From Emmonsiellopsis sp. PD_33 (Eukaryota; Ascomycota; Eurotiomycetes; Onygenales; Ajellomycetaceae): a stretch of DNA of 59,010 bases. Under the pieces are notes generated by a model, which made no database searches, was not told where the DNA came from, and saw only the letters and a program-made list of their open reading frames with translations. Shown piece by piece: positions 31,701-44,150 of this stretch. The translations under genes and the position numbers were made by a program. The stretch covers positions 1 through 59,010 of the forward strand of contig JANTQF010000216.1 in NCBI GenBank assembly GCA_032988165.1, in the 5' to 3' direction. Each line of letters begins with the position of its first letter. The first letter of the stretch is position 1.

Positions 31701-33126
31701 CTACAGGGATTTCAAACTCTTATGTAGTGATTGGAGGGGACACGAAGAGGTAGAGGTAGGGGTAGGGGTAGGGCAAATCTCCAGTAGAAGCTTTCCGGTG
31801 GTCCCCCTTGATTCGAGATCCTAAGATAAGTAGAAAAAAATACAGTCAGCCCAAATGCGACAGAGGCAGAAAAGAATTAAGGAAAGAGAGGGAAAAAGGT
31901 TAGTAAGGGGAACAATAATCTTACAATATGAGCCTGCTGAACCTCCTCCAGCGGGTAGATCTTATGAACCCTCGTCTTCAGCTGACCAGATTTCAGAAAA
32001 CCGAACAGCTCCTTCGTATAATAGTCGAATTCCTCTTGGGTAGCGATGTACCCAAACACAGTCGGACGGAGAATTTTGATGTTTTTGGCACCCAGCCTCC
32101 TATAGATCGCCAGTTAGTATATGCCCTTCCACAATCCCACCAAAACTAGATAGGGGTAGATAGTATCACAAGCGAATGAACTCACCCAATGTTAAACGGC
32201 GGCACAGCACCACTAGCATTCCCAAACGAAACCACAGTCCCCTTCCTCTTAACCGCCTCCAAGCTCCCCTCCCACGTATCCTTCCCCACGGAATCAAAAA
32301 CAGCATCCACGCCCTGCCCCCCGGTAACCTCCTTAACCTTCTCCACCCACTTCTCCCCCTCCGGACTCCGATAATCAATAACCACATCAGCCCCAAGCCC
32401 CTTCACAAGCTCAACCTTCTCCCTCCCCCCCGCCGTCCCAATCACCTTCGCCCCCGCAATCTTCAACAACTGCGTCATCAAAGACCCCGCGCCCCCCGCC
32501 GCCGCATGAACCAATATCCAATCCCCCTTCTGCACCGCATACGCCTCCCGAATAAACGTCAACACCGTCAACCCGCTCAAAAACACCGCAAGCACATCCT
32601 CATCCTTCACCCCCTTGGGGACGCGCGCAATCTTCGCCAACGTTGGCGCGACAGAGTACTCTGCATAGCTGGCCCCATGGGACCAGGCGACGCGCTCGCC
32701 CACGGCGAAGTTCTTGGGGTTCTCGCCGGGCCCCACAGCGACGATTGTGCCGATGGCTTCACGGCCGAGGATCTCTGGTTTGGGCGAGGGGTAGAGGCCC
32801 GTGCGGAAGTAGGTGTCTATGTAGTTTATGCCGGAGAGGGAGTTTTTGATGAGGACTTCGCCCGGGCCGGGGGTTGGGATGGGGAGGTCGGTGCGGTAGG
32901 TTAGGACTTCTGGGCCGCCGGTTTCGGTTATTTGGATGGCCCGTTGGGTGGTTGGGAGGGTGGGTGCGGTGGACATGGTGCGGGTGGTGGGTTGGAATTT
33001 GTGGGTGAGGTTTGGAGAGGGGGTTGTGATGGGTCGTAGTAGTGTGTGAGATGGGTTGAATTGGATTTGTAGAGAGGAGAGGCGGATGAGGGATGAAAAT
33101 GGTCGCATCTGTCTTTTATATGCCAT
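31701..33126 (-). CDS. Zinc-independent quinone oxidoreductase (MDR family)
   Basis: Exons 33126-32186, 32099-31925, 31820-31701 (introns of 86 and 104 nt) give 411 aa. Family features: GPEVLTYRTDLPIP, GPGEVLIKNSLSGINYIDTY, the nucleotide-binding HAAAGGAGSLMTQLLK, and GVDAVFDSVGKDTW. No catalytic zinc Cys/His set is present, as usual for NADPH quinone reductases (zeta-crystallin type). The first ~50 residues are Arg/Ser/Thr-rich with almost no acids and could be a mitochondrial presequence; a cytosolic form could start at MSTAPTLPTTQ (residue 51). The protein should end near GTTGKLLLEI, but the frame continues 24 codons through a CCTACC repeat (PTPTPTS). It is convergent with ARB1, 286 bp apart. 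Confidence 0.9.
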
Positions 33127-36100
33127 TTCTGTTTCGTGAGGTTGGAGTTGTCACCCGCAGGAACTCGGATCTAATTTCGGCGATAAATGGGTCTCGGTCT
33201 GCGAACCCCGCACTTTGCCGATGAGTCGCGGACTCGGGGATCGCCAATTGATTTCAAATAACAACGCACCGCACAATGTTCAATCCGATAATTGTCGGTC
33301 AAATTGCGCTGGAAGGCTTGACTTTCAATCCCCTTACTGGAGTTATTATTATCAGAAAGCGGAGTTCACACACCTGCGGCTTACTCCAAGATGTCATCTC
33401 CGGCTATTTGACTCCGGATTGCCGAACTCCGCCAAAAGAAGCCGAGATCGCTGCTTAGTCATTTAACCCCTGACCGACCGTCAACTTCCCTCAAACGACA
33501 AACAACAACAAACAACGTGGGAGGAATACTGCACAGCTCTTACACTACGGTTTTATATGCTACTCTATCTTGGGTTTATTTTTTTCGTCTCCCAGAATTT
33601 CACAGCTGAAGGACAATCAGTGCCATCCAAGACACCCGCGTCAAATACGATGTCTGTCGCGGTTTATACTACCCCTGGACCAACCTCAGCTTCATGGATG
33701 ACAGCGCACAAAAACGGAGTTAACTATTGGGAAATCAATTCCCTAGGCTATCTATCCAAGTTAAATGCAAAAGAATATAACTCCGGATTTATGAGCCCGT
33801 ATCGTCGGCTGCCTATCCTTACATTCCCGTTCACGGCTACCTTTCATCTGCGGTAATCTTCTATCGTCTATTTCTTTGTTGCCTTGGTCGTTATCGACGG
33901 ATAATTCATTCTTATTTTAACACCAACGATCTACGTTGCATCAGGCCTGGCTAGGGACTTTAGCAGCCTGTTAAGCAACTGTTCTATGGAACCACGGTCG
34001 TCTCCCGGGAAAGAATTCAACTGGATCACTACCCAAATAAGACTCCCTCATTTGACTCTTCTTAAGAGTCTGTTTTTTTGTTCTTTACTTTATTATTGGC
34101 TTAGATCCGCCCGAAACATCCCGTTTATCAGATCATCAATCGACCGAAGCCGGTCAAACCGCCTTTCCGCCAACCCCCTGGTGGGACCGTGACCAGCTCA
34201 CGTCCTATATCAAATTATCAGCCAGAGCACGCCATCCAGCCCCACCCTCCCAATTATTCTGACATTTTCTAGCCGTGAAACGTCAGCCAGCTATCAGAGC
34301 TCGACGCGAGATGCGCCTTTATCAGTCGACGTTGCGAAAAGGGTCACTTAGCGCCTAGGACATTATTGGAGCTGGGGGCTCCTGGATCATCCATGCGGAC
34401 ACATGAGCTGGAGACGCTAGAATATTCGCCTCACTTTTTTACTTGTTGTTTCTTTCTTTATCCTATGCGCTGCTAGCTGACTAGTCCGGTCGGTCTGGTT
34501 TACCAGTCCTACCCTATCTGACTCTAGTAACGAGGATCAAACCGATGTCCCCCGAGCAAGAAGGCAGATTCCATATCAGCGTGACAGGCGAGTATCTCGC
34601 CATTTTTTCTTTTCTTTTTTAAATAATTCCCCCATTCTCTCACTTGCATCAAACGGCCCAGCTCATGGGGATGCCTCTCTCTATCCCCCATTTCCTGGAA
34701 AATGCAAAGCCAATCGGTCTCGCCCGTCTTTCTGATACCATCCTTCCACTCACGCACACCCTCCAAATCAAACCAAATCAGAAAATCCCAACCCCCCATT
34801 AAGAAACCACCAAACCAACAAACGAGAAGAAAGTCGACAATGGACAAAGAAAGTTAGCATAGCACCGTTCCGAAATGGCGTGATCACCATGACACCTGGG
34901 ATGGTATGGCATGGTGTAGTCGGTAAGACTAGCACCCGTCCCACCCACCCTCCTACTAGGTTCTAGGAAGATAGATACGGACGGGGTGGTTGGCTTAAAT
35001 CTGTCAATAGGCTTCATCAATCCTTATCATACGTCGCACATCGTCAATAGAAGCCTGCTCCACAAGCACGTTTTCCTCCCTCGAAATATATCCCTCCCTA
35101 CCATCTGTGATATTGCGTTATCAGATCCGACCGGCCCGCCTCCCGTTCCTGTCTATGTTATACTTTATATACCCTTATGTTCCCATCCAACTTACCCAAA
35201 GCACGCGGGTTTATTTCCTATTTATCAGGTTTTAAATTTTATTTCTCCGCGTGAGAGTTGACACTTGTTAAAATAATGTAGGCAAGAAGTAAAATAAGTA
35301 AAAATGAGAAAAAAGAAAGAAAAGAGAAAAAGGCAAACTGCACTACCCATTCCCTTCTTTAATTTGAATTGAAAGAGAGAGAATAAACATGTGAAAACAC
35401 CATATCATTTCTAGGGCTAGTAGTTTAAATCTGCTTTTCAAAACCCGAGCCTCTATCATGCTACGTAGATGTAGTGGTGGGGGGGTTTAAAAAATGAGGC
35501 ATTACGGGATTTTATAAGGCGTGCGTGCGTGACTTTAGGTCCAGCTAACTAAGTACATGTCCGATATTCGAGATGGGAATTTGCTTCATAACGCCTACGG
35601 GGGTAGGGAACATGTCGACCGAAACCCTCCCCTTTTTTAGTTCCTCGAACTGGGAGCGTTGTGGTAGGTATAGACAGATAGATGGATAAGGCAACGCGCT
35701 AAACAAAGGACCATCCTAGGTTTGTCTATGTCCCATTGTACCTATTACAGTTATGTAGAGTGCCACACCATTACATTTTTGGCAGGCAGGGAGCAACATG
35801 TCCACAGTTCTGTGAGTATTATATTGTTTTGTTGATATTGACGATGTCGGTTCAGGGGGGGGGAGGGGCCGGAAAATAAAGCCAAAATGTCCACAGCAAC
35901 TTAAATAAATCATACCCCTTATCTCTGTTCTGTAATAAGACTGGCTGAGGAATGAGCATGCTGGGAAGGTTAATGTTCACCAAGCAGCTCCAAATTACAC
36001 AGGCCACGAGTCCGTCCTTTGTATCCATATCAACAATCAATATCCATTAATGTCAACTGATATACCCATACATGTAGACCTGTAAGAGCATATTATTATA

Positions 36101-39034
36101 CATCAATACTTGCACATACCTCAGCTAGTGCCATTCCCACCCATTGGAAACACAGCTATCAATTACCGCCTTCCTTCTCCCCACATCTTCACGCTGGTGA
36201 GGACCTCCCGAGAAAAAGCCATTACAAATCAGTTGCCTTGCGCCGGGTGGATGTGCTGTAAAAATGTAAATGCACGCCATCTCTGATACTGCACGTCCAA
36301 GACGGGAGGTCTAGAACGGAAAACAACGATCGAATAAGGGCCAAGTATGTGTCTTGAGTTCTTGAGGGTGGCGTGGTTTTTCCCCCGGATGTTTTCATAT
36401 AGGGGTAGGGGGGGCTAGCTGGAATGGATGGGGGGCCGTCTCTCGTTCCCCGTTTTTCTGAATCAAGATATCTATCTGCACGACATGAAATTTATTCCGG
36501 AGAAGTGAGGTTGGGTCAACTGGCCAGTAAGGAAGGCCATCGAAGACAAGAGTAGGCGAGAAGGGGTCCGTTGAGTTAGGAATACGGGGGTGGAAGGGCA
36601 AATGTTCAACAATGCGATGGACGGGACAGGGGCTTGCCGTTCGTAAAGGGGACTTTGCATCTTTTGTCGAAGTTATTGTTCACCGCTATTTGTCTCTCGT
36701 TGCCCTTTTATTGATCCGTTTGGGTATTTCAATTTTTTTTGTTTCTGATAGTGGTGCAACACGGTCGGTTTCAAGATGGTGTAGGAGCAGTTGTGTGCGC
36801 AGTTCATGCAGGAAAATATAGGTGTCGAGGCAACATATCAGGGTCCATGGGAGCTTCCGGAACAGAGAGCATTATCTCCGGGATCGTTGATTAGTTTAAC
36901 ATCCTATCTTGAGCAGAATGGGGTACGATGAAGCATTGTGGTTGAGTTTGAATAGAAATCATATTGGCTAGGCCTGAGGTGAGAATGAGGCGGGAGATGC
37001 AGCTCGGGTATCACATAGTAAAAACAAAAAAATAAAGCTGAGGAAATCGGCTGAATAGTCAATCGAATATTGAATCAGAAGAATGGTGTAGGGTATCAGT
37101 GGCCGAACTGAAAAAGAACTAAAAAATGAAATGCCGAAAGGTAATCGTGACGGCTTGCTATGTGTCTAGACCACACGCTCGAGCAGAGTTGGGTGGGTAT
37201 CCCTTTTCTAGGGCGGTATTCAACTCAAAAACACAGGATGTCTCTTAATAGTGTTTTGAACACGTGGTAAAATAAAGCGCTCCAGCTGGTTCTCGGGCGG
37301 TGTTGATATATAGGAGGTGGGACAGATATTCCCGTAAAGACGAGATAGACAGGAGAGGCAAAAGGAGGTACAAAAGCCCTATGATAAAATATACAAGGAG
37401 TACATGAGGCGATGAGGGAGGGAAAGTCAAGTACTATAAGGAGGAAGGTACTTAGGTACTTATACTCCTTGCCCTGAGTGCCAGAGCTGAGCTTCCTCAT
37501 GGCGTGTCCATTTCGTGCGACCATCCAGGAGGTATCCTGGTAAGGCACCCAGGCAAAATTGTAGAAAGGAGCTCACTGGTGACACAGTATGAAGAACATA
37601 TTGTTTGCTACCCAATAACGGCCAGGGTCTAGGGAACCTTCCACGGTCCACGCGCACCAGAAAATTGGCACCAGAAACGCTGCAGATAACCGTGAAACCC
37701 TGAGGTGGGATAACAAACACTAAGAATAAAAGGAAATAGAGACGTCCTAGCCAAGGATTCAGAGCGGACAACGGCTGTATACGAGCGGCTGGTTCGACAA
37801 GGTATTGTAACGGCCGGGTGATGTATCTCCTCCTTGATTGCTTTTCTTGCCGGAGTTTAGCGGGCGGTGATGAGGCTCTTGTGCCGTCGTTAAATTTTGA
37901 TAGATGAAATTGCATGGATTCTCCCCGCAATATCAACGCCCATAAATTTACCGTGGGCAACCGAGGCGGGGTCAGATTTCAACAAGGGGTCGGCCAGCCG
38001 GTAGTCAAATCGGAACTAGATCAAATCATGATGGGGGGTTGTCTGGCAAGGATAGAGCCGATGTTGGGCCGCCATCGACGCCATAGCCAGTCCACCGTAA
38101 AATCCACAACGCAGCGCCCGGTTAGTTCGCTAATGGAGGCGGCACTGCGACAGGTTCCGGGGGTTGTCTGTGGCTCGCATATCTGTAAAATCCGACCTCT
38201 CAAACACAGCCTCGCCCAACCAACCAACCATTCAAAATCAAACAATGCCAGGAACGACGGTCTATGGCTGACACACGGTGGATGCCGCCCCAATCGAGAT
38301 CTCCGATGATGTTTTTGTGCAGCACAAGCACCAGAGATCGGGCCAGTGGTTCTTTGTGCCGTAGACAGGGCAGCTTGAGCCTCAGCCCAGTCAGATCAGG
38401 GCGCTGGCGGCGGGCATGATTGCTGGCCAGATACCGCCCCGGTGACAACGTGGGACTGCCCGCCGACTTGCTGGGTTTGCAGGCCCAAACTACGAGTGAC
38501 AGCTGCAGACCCAAGCTGCTCACGTCGTTGGTTGTCGCCGTCCTGTATGTTGATGTCGATGTTGATGCAGTCTCAGCAGCAGCGCCCTGTCGACGCTAGG
38601 CACAGGTCACGTTATCCGTAAATTACCGGTATTTGCTACGGCCACAACCACCACCATAGTTAGTTACCTCGCCTCGGCCTTCAGCAGTCAGCATTCACCG
38701 CTCGGTCTTCCAATTATTAATGTTGCATGCATACTTTACACAACAGAGTACTGGCACTGAACTGACATCAAGCCGCGAGCAATTCATCGGACCGAATTTT
38801 GTTCAATTAATAATTGTTAAAATGTTGACCTCTCTAAATCCGAGCGGATATTCTGACAAACCATCGGGGTTTCACTCCCTCCTTTCTCCGTGCAAGAAGA
38901 AAAGACTGCAGAAACATACATGGATGAGCTACAAATAAAACCGCAATGCGGTGCATTTGTCTCCAAGAGAGCCCTTCAATAACTTTCTCAAGCACTATAT
39001 TCTATCACCCAATTTATCAAGGAATCGCATCTCA
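33127..39034. other. 5.9-kb stretch without a convincing gene
   Basis: The longest gene-free stretch in the window. ORFs of up to ~165 aa exist on both strands (for example 33557-33856 + and 37460-37960 -), but none has family resemblance, splice partners or coding-like composition. The left part (33,170-34,350) is of mixed composition with short inverted sequences. 35,250-37,450 is AT-rich and 37,850-38,700 is GC-richer, the latter a plausible far promoter of the GST gene. A long noncoding transcript or an unrecognised lineage-specific gene cannot be excluded. Confidence 0.5.
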
Positions 39035-40013
39035 ATGGCTCAAAGTGTTCAAGCAGCCGGCCTCATTGCCAACAAGGGCATTGAGCTCCTGACCTCCGGC
39101 ACCCCAAACGGTATATCACATTCCCGGTTGTGCAATTACGTTTACTTTGGCTTACCTATTTCGTAGGTTACAAGGTTTCAATCCTGCTCGAGGAGCTGAA
39201 GGAAGCATATGGAACAGACTACACGTTCCAGAATATAGATCTCAGTCAACGAGTCAACAAGGAGCCATGGTTTACCAAGCTCTCCCCCAATGGCTGCATC
39301 CCAGCCATTGTCGACCACGACAACGGTGGGTTCGCCGTCATGGAAACCATTGCAATCCTGAGCTACCTCGCACGACACTACGACCCGGAGAATAAATTCT
39401 TCTTCAAGGACCCGCTGGACATCTGCACTGCAGAACAGTGGCTAGCCTGGCAACACGGCAACCTAAGTATGTTTCAGAAACGCCCTACCAGGGGAATTCA
39501 ACATACTAGTCGAATGTCGTGTAATCATAGCCCGCTCTTCAAAACTAACTGTTCATCCTCATAGCCCCTATGCAAGCCCAGACCAACGCGTTCTATCGAT
39601 TTCTCCCGGAGCGTTCTGCGTTCCCGATGCAGCACTTCTTCGGGAAGGCCGAGCGCCTGTACGGTGTGCTCGATGCTCGTCTTGCCAACCGCGACTACCT
39701 CGTTGGCCATGGAAATGGCAAGTATAGTATTGTCGACATCGCTCCTTGGGCCCTTGTCAATGCCAATGCTGCTGCTGGCATTGAGCTGGAGAAGTTTCCC
39801 AACGTGTACAAATGGTGGGATCGTATCAGCCAGCGCCCAGCGGTTCGGAAGGGTGTCACGGTGCCGAGCAGACTGGTAGCTCCTCTTGACTACAGGGAAA
39901 CGCAAAAACAGAGAAAGGAAGATCCCCAAGGTGCAGAGGAGATGGAAAAGCCCTTGAGGGAAGCGCTAGAGAAGGCACAGAAGGAATTTGGATATGTGTA
40001 TAAGAGCCCATAG
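39035..40013 (+). CDS. Glutathione S-transferase, Ure2-like
   Basis: Exons 39035-39110, 39167-39466, 39565-40013 (introns of 56 and 98 nt) give 274 aa. Thioredoxin-like N-terminal domain: TSGTPNGYKVSILLEELKEAY, QRVNKEPWFTKLSPNGCIPAIVDHD, FAVMETIAILSYLARHYDPE. These are the NG(Y/W)K, SPNG.IPA and (M/F)E(S/T).AI glutathione-site motifs of Ure2p-type enzymes. An all-helical C-terminal domain follows, with LVGHGNGKYSIVDIAPWALV. This class conjugates or reduces glutathione adducts in stress and xenobiotic defence; the substrate is not predictable. No signal peptide. The last 50 residues are Lys/Glu-rich. Confidence 0.93.
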
Positions 40014-41050
40014 ATTACCTGCAACGGGACTTTTGGATCGTCTATATTTAGAATGCTATGAAGTGCATTTTCTCGATACCTGAAATATGATCTTTACTAG
40101 CTCAGGCTTCTTTAAATACGAACAAGCCAATAATTATGTGTGGGCTTGGTAGTCTATGCGCGTGGGTTTTAGCGAGGGGGGGTGGCATTAGGTTACGGCG
40201 GTATATGTATTTTTCAAAGCGACAACCCACCTCATCCTGGATATAATTCGACATCATCCTGCATCGTGCGGAATGCTATCCCCGTTTTCGCCCTCGCCTG
40301 GATGTATTCCACTCAGCTCGACGCCCTGGTTTGGGAATGGGGGGCGAGCAAACGCCCGTCCCTCCTGTTGCGAGATGCGGAGTGCTCTGCTGGACGCCGC
40401 AGCCAAGGGGAGCACTGCATCTCCCATGTATCAATCTCGTCGCGCCTTGCTGCAGGGTGTGAGTGGCTGTGGGAAATAGAAGGGTCGGTTTTATCAGACA
40501 CCGTGGGAGCCCAACAGGCGCTGCGTTGGTATCAAATTCTTCTGATCCATGCCTGACCACCATGGCAGGTCATGCAGCAGATCGGCATTCTTCGACTTTA
40601 TACCTTCTTATATATGGCCATCCCGGTTCTCTTCTGGAAGCTGGAATGTTATACAAACCGCTTGACACTAACTGCATACAAGCCCTCCCTTTCCGGCCTT
40701 GGCTTGCTTCGATATATGCCGCGCACTCTATTCCACGGTTCCCATGCTGGATATTCCACAATCCCCTACATGCTCGGATCTTCCCGCCGCCTGGATATTT
40801 AAACGCCTCTGCCAGTTGCCTCCCCGTTTTTCCGCTGCCTTTGTTTGTGAGTTCCGTGAGCCGCCGGATTATCCCAAGGTCATGTCTGATCTGAAGGATT
40901 GCAATAGGAAACAAAGCCCTTGGATATTACCGCCTGTAATGGATGCATCGTGACAACACCGCCTTCAGATATATATAGCCTTTCGCCTCTTATATATCTC
41001 TATTTTGCTTTTGATCTCTTTTTCCGTTTCCTGTCATATCTTGAATCACC
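40014..41050. other. Intergenic: GST 3' flank and promoter of the CxxC protein gene
   Basis: 1.04 kb. Several ORFs of 60-145 aa on both strands overlap one another and match nothing I recognise. A TATA-like box lies at 40969-40979 and a CT-rich leader precedes the ATG. Confidence 0.5.
40969..40979 (+). promoter_or_regulatory. TATA-like box
   Basis: ATATATATAG about 75 bp upstream of the ATG at 41051, followed by a pyrimidine-rich leader. Judged from position and composition only. Confidence 0.4.
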
Positions 41051-43294
41051 ATGATGTCCTCCACGATGACCCCGGGCCGCCCATGGCCTCCCTCTCCCAG
41101 TGTGGAGGACGAATCCGAGTCCCTCTCCCGCGAACTCCCTGACCCCTCAGTATTGAACCTGGCGCAAGACGATAGTATTATGACTGTTTCAAATGGAACT
41201 GTCGACCAGGTCCCCATCATCATTCCTGCGGATACAATTTTCACCCCCTGCTCTACACCACCAACGGACTCTTGCCCCAGCCTAACCCCCCCAAGCGGCG
41301 GAAGCAAATCATCTGTTGAACACCTCGGCCTTGCAACCCCTCCTCTTCCTCCGGTTATCGTCAATAATGCCCATCAGCCAGGGTCTCCAAAGCCTAACCC
41401 TTCCACGGGAGCCGACATGCAAGGAAATCAACAGCCCCCAAAACCAACATTGAACCGACACTTTTCTCAAGGGGATGAGCAGCATCATATCCCTGAAATG
41501 GCCGGCAAACGACATGACTGGCACAGCGACGATGAAGCACGATCATATCATGGTGAAAACTCCGAGTATGCCAGTCACACAGGTCCTGTTAAGAAGAAGA
41601 AGAAAGTAAACTTCCAACTTCCCGACGAACCTCCGACTAAGAGGTCGGCTGAGGAAGATGACGATTTTATCCCTGAGCGCCAACTCGCTGTCCTTCCGGA
41701 CGACTCGCGGGATGCATATATCGTCCGCAACCTAAGCTCGTCCTATCACGACGACGACACATCTACGGAGGACTATGACCCCGCTTATGTTAAATACAGA
41801 CCCGATTATGGCTACCTCGTCCACCCACAACCGCTGAGACTCAATTGCAACTACGATGGGCCCCGACGCAGCTCTTCCGACTCGGGATCTCCTGTCACTT
41901 CACCGCTAAAGCTGACCTCTCGTTCTTCAACACATTCACCACAGCGAAAAAACAACAGTCCTACAGGATACCGACACAGCGATGTCTCTCGCTCAGCTCT
42001 GGATATTACCAAGATGATACTTCCTAGGTCTCGTAAAGATTCGCGAGCCAGTTCAAATACCTCACCAGTTCGACGAAAGGGGTCTTCCTCATCTCCGCCA
42101 TTGTCATCTTCCGGTCTTGAAATGATGCCATATGTCACCAGAGGTGGTGACAAGCAATCACGCCGGGTCTCTATTCCGCCAGCAGCCCCATGTCATCTAT
42201 TATCCAGATCACGGAGTTCGACAGTCCCCACCCAGGTGATAGTGCGTCGCCAGCATAGTGTCCCTGCTCCGGCGACTCTTCCTTGTCCGCCTTCTACCTT
42301 CAGCCTCGCCCCTTGCCCCAGGTCCATTCCCATGGCTGGCCATCAGGATTGGTATACTATTAGCGGACTGTCACACCTCAATATCTGCCCCTCGTGCATG
42401 GGCCAAATTGGGGACTCCCGTTTCCGCGACCTCTTCGTTCCAAGTCTCACCAAGCCCCGCGATACGACAGTTCGCTGCTCTCTCAGCGAGCCGTGGGCGC
42501 GGCTCGCATGGGTCCAGACCATGGAATTACGGCTCAGCCACCTCGACCTCCTATACCGCATCACCCGGCCTCCACCAGGAATTCGAACTTGCCCAGGCCC
42601 TGACCTCGTCGCCCAATCGTGGTACCGTCTTGTCGACCCTGAAACAGGTCGCCCTCTGGCAGACTTCAACGCCTGTCCCGCATGTTTCCACAACCTACAA
42701 GCCCTTATGCCTTCGCTTCGAGGCATCTTCCGCCGCGGCCAACTTGCCCAAGAACGCACCTGCGATCTCCACACAGACAGCCCCCGCTTCGTTAAATATC
42801 TTGACCTTCTCGACACAGCCGCAAAAGGCTACAGCGCGTCCCGCGGCGTGTTCGATCTTCATGACTTCGTCGAGTATGCCAGACGAAAGAGCACCATCCC
42901 CGACTGTCAGCGCGACCATCGCGCCAACGGGCCCTGGCATTACATCCCCGAGCTTCCCGAATTTATTGTTTGCGAAGACTGCTATGATGATGTTGTCTGG
43001 GAATCACGGAAGACGGGCATTGGCATGATGGTCTCGCGCGACCCACACCGGGTTCCCGGGCGCAGGGGCCAGCCACATACCTGCCAGCTATGGAGCCCGC
43101 GCATGCGCATGGTGTTTCGTGAGGCAGTACGGGATAGGAATTTCAAGTACCTTGCTGATGCCGTGCTGAGGAGGCGTGAGGCGGAAAACTTGTTTTGGGA
43201 TCGGAAGATGCGTCTCCTGGATGAGCTGGAGAGGGGGTATGATCGCGATGCAGAATTGAGGTGGAATGCCGATGACTGGAGAAAGATTCAGTGA
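41051..43294 (+). CDS. Uncharacterised fungal protein with three CxxC pairs
   Basis: Single exon, 747 aa. I do not recognise a named family. Residues 1-430 are Ser/Pro-rich and disordered, with a basic block (VKKKKKVNF, near 180) that may be a nuclear signal. The C-terminal ~310 residues look folded and carry regularly spaced cysteines: CPSC (about 445/448), CPAC (about 541/544) and CEDC (about 640/643), plus single Cys in TVRCSL, RTCDLH, IPDCQRDH and HTCQLW, and repeated Trp. This suggests structural zinc sites, perhaps a repeated unit with ~100-residue spacing. Two ATGs are adjacent (41051, 41054). Function unknown; nuclear location is a guess from the basic block. Confidence 0.8.
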   Translation: MMSSTMTPGRPWPPSPSVEDESESLSRELPDPSVLNLAQDDSIMTVSNGTVDQVPIIIPADTIFTPCSTPPTDSCPSLTPPSGGSKSSVEHLGLATPPLPPVIVNNAHQPGSPKPNPSTGADMQGNQQPPKPTLNRHFSQGDEQHHIPEMAGKRHDWHSDDEARSYHGENSEYASHTGPVKKKKKVNFQLPDEPPTKRSAEEDDDFIPERQLAVLPDDSRDAYIVRNLSSSYHDDDTSTEDYDPAYVKYRPDYGYLVHPQPLRLNCNYDGPRRSSSDSGSPVTSPLKLTSRSSTHSPQRKNNSPTGYRHSDVSRSALDITKMILPRSRKDSRASSNTSPVRRKGSSSSPPLSSSGLEMMPYVTRGGDKQSRRVSIPPAAPCHLLSRSRSSTVPTQVIVRRQHSVPAPATLPCPPSTFSLAPCPRSIPMAGHQDWYTISGLSHLNICPSCMGQIGDSRFRDLFVPSLTKPRDTTVRCSLSEPWARLAWVQTMELRLSHLDLLYRITRPPPGIRTCPGPDLVAQSWYRLVDPETGRPLADFNACPACFHNLQALMPSLRGIFRRGQLAQERTCDLHTDSPRFVKYLDLLDTAAKGYSASRGVFDLHDFVEYARRKSTIPDCQRDHRANGPWHYIPELPEFIVCEDCYDDVVWESRKTGIGMMVSRDPHRVPGRRGQPHTCQLWSPRMRMVFREAVRDRNFKYLADAVLRRREAENLFWDRKMRLLDELERGYDRDAELRWNADDWRKIQ

Positions 43295-44141
43295 ATGATC
43301 ATGATGTTTTCTTTCCTTTCATTCCCGTCTTCCATATTTTTTTACTCTCTGATTTCTGGGACGCAGAGTTCCTGCATGGCGTGGTAGCATTGTCTCATCT
43401 TGCACATTTTCTGGTTTATACATATTCAAATCCTTCCCCCTTTCCTGTCTTTCTATTTATTTCCTTCTGTATATTCTCCGGGAAACCCTTTGCTTTTTCT
43501 ATGTATTCATCCCATGTTCTGAGCTTGTTTCCTTTTTATTTCCTATCCCCCCATCCAAACTGTAAATCACACTCACTCTTTTTTCTGTCTTTTTTGTCTT
43601 CCTTTTTTTTTCCTTTTTGCACCACAATTTCCTTGTCCAAGTTGTATCCCTCCATCACACAACCCACACACACCCATCTACACCCTCGTTACCTCTTAAT
43701 ACTTCAGTGGCCATTTATCCCTCCCCCGCTATATCTCCCTACCTAACTCTCTCGGGCTCTCGCATCATCCTGGCCATGTCCTGCATAGCCATAACATATA
43801 TAGCGATGATGGGATCCTTTGTATATATGTATGATGATATATATAAAAATCACAATTGAAAAAAAAAGAATAATAAAAAAATTGCAAAAAACTATCCATG
43901 GATATCCCGAAAAATCTCCATTCCAGTGCTTCAATTTATTCCCTAAAACAAATGCTAAATCTTTTCCCTTTGAAAGGTAGCAGAGTAGACAAGGACGTAA
44001 GAGCGGCACAACAATCTCCCATTTCCATTTCCTGTGGTGTTTTCATGCAATGCAATTTCCATCTCCCATCTACATAGATACCTATCCTCCTACGTAAATA
44101 TCCATCCATATATACATACTTTGGAATAAAAACTAAAGAAC
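43295..44141. other. 3' flank of the CxxC gene up to the transposon
   Basis: Strongly T/C-rich on the + strand to about 43,750 (a long 3' UTR-like stretch), then AT-rich. No gene supported. Confidence 0.55.
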
Positions 44142-44150
44142 AATCCAGGG
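44142..44150. repeat. Left target-site duplication AATCCAGGG
   Basis: AATCCAGGG immediately precedes the left inverted repeat and recurs at 47016-47024. If the element is taken to start one base further in on each side, the duplication is CAATCCAGGGG (11 bp, 44141-44151 and 47015-47025). Confidence 0.85.

Noticed and set aside
31748..31774. GGGGTA-type repeat as interstitial telomere sequence
   Set aside because: The unit is GGTAGG, not TTAGGG, and it is coding (Pro-Thr) in the oxidoreductase last exon.
33557..33856. 99-codon ORF with a hydrophobic start (possible small secreted protein)
   Set aside because: No cysteines, no recognisable family and no clear splice partner; the hydrophobic start lies in a T-rich tract. 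Not enough to call a gene.
37460..37960. 166-codon minus-strand ORF
   Set aside because: Low family resemblance, unremarkable composition, no supporting context; kept as noncoding.
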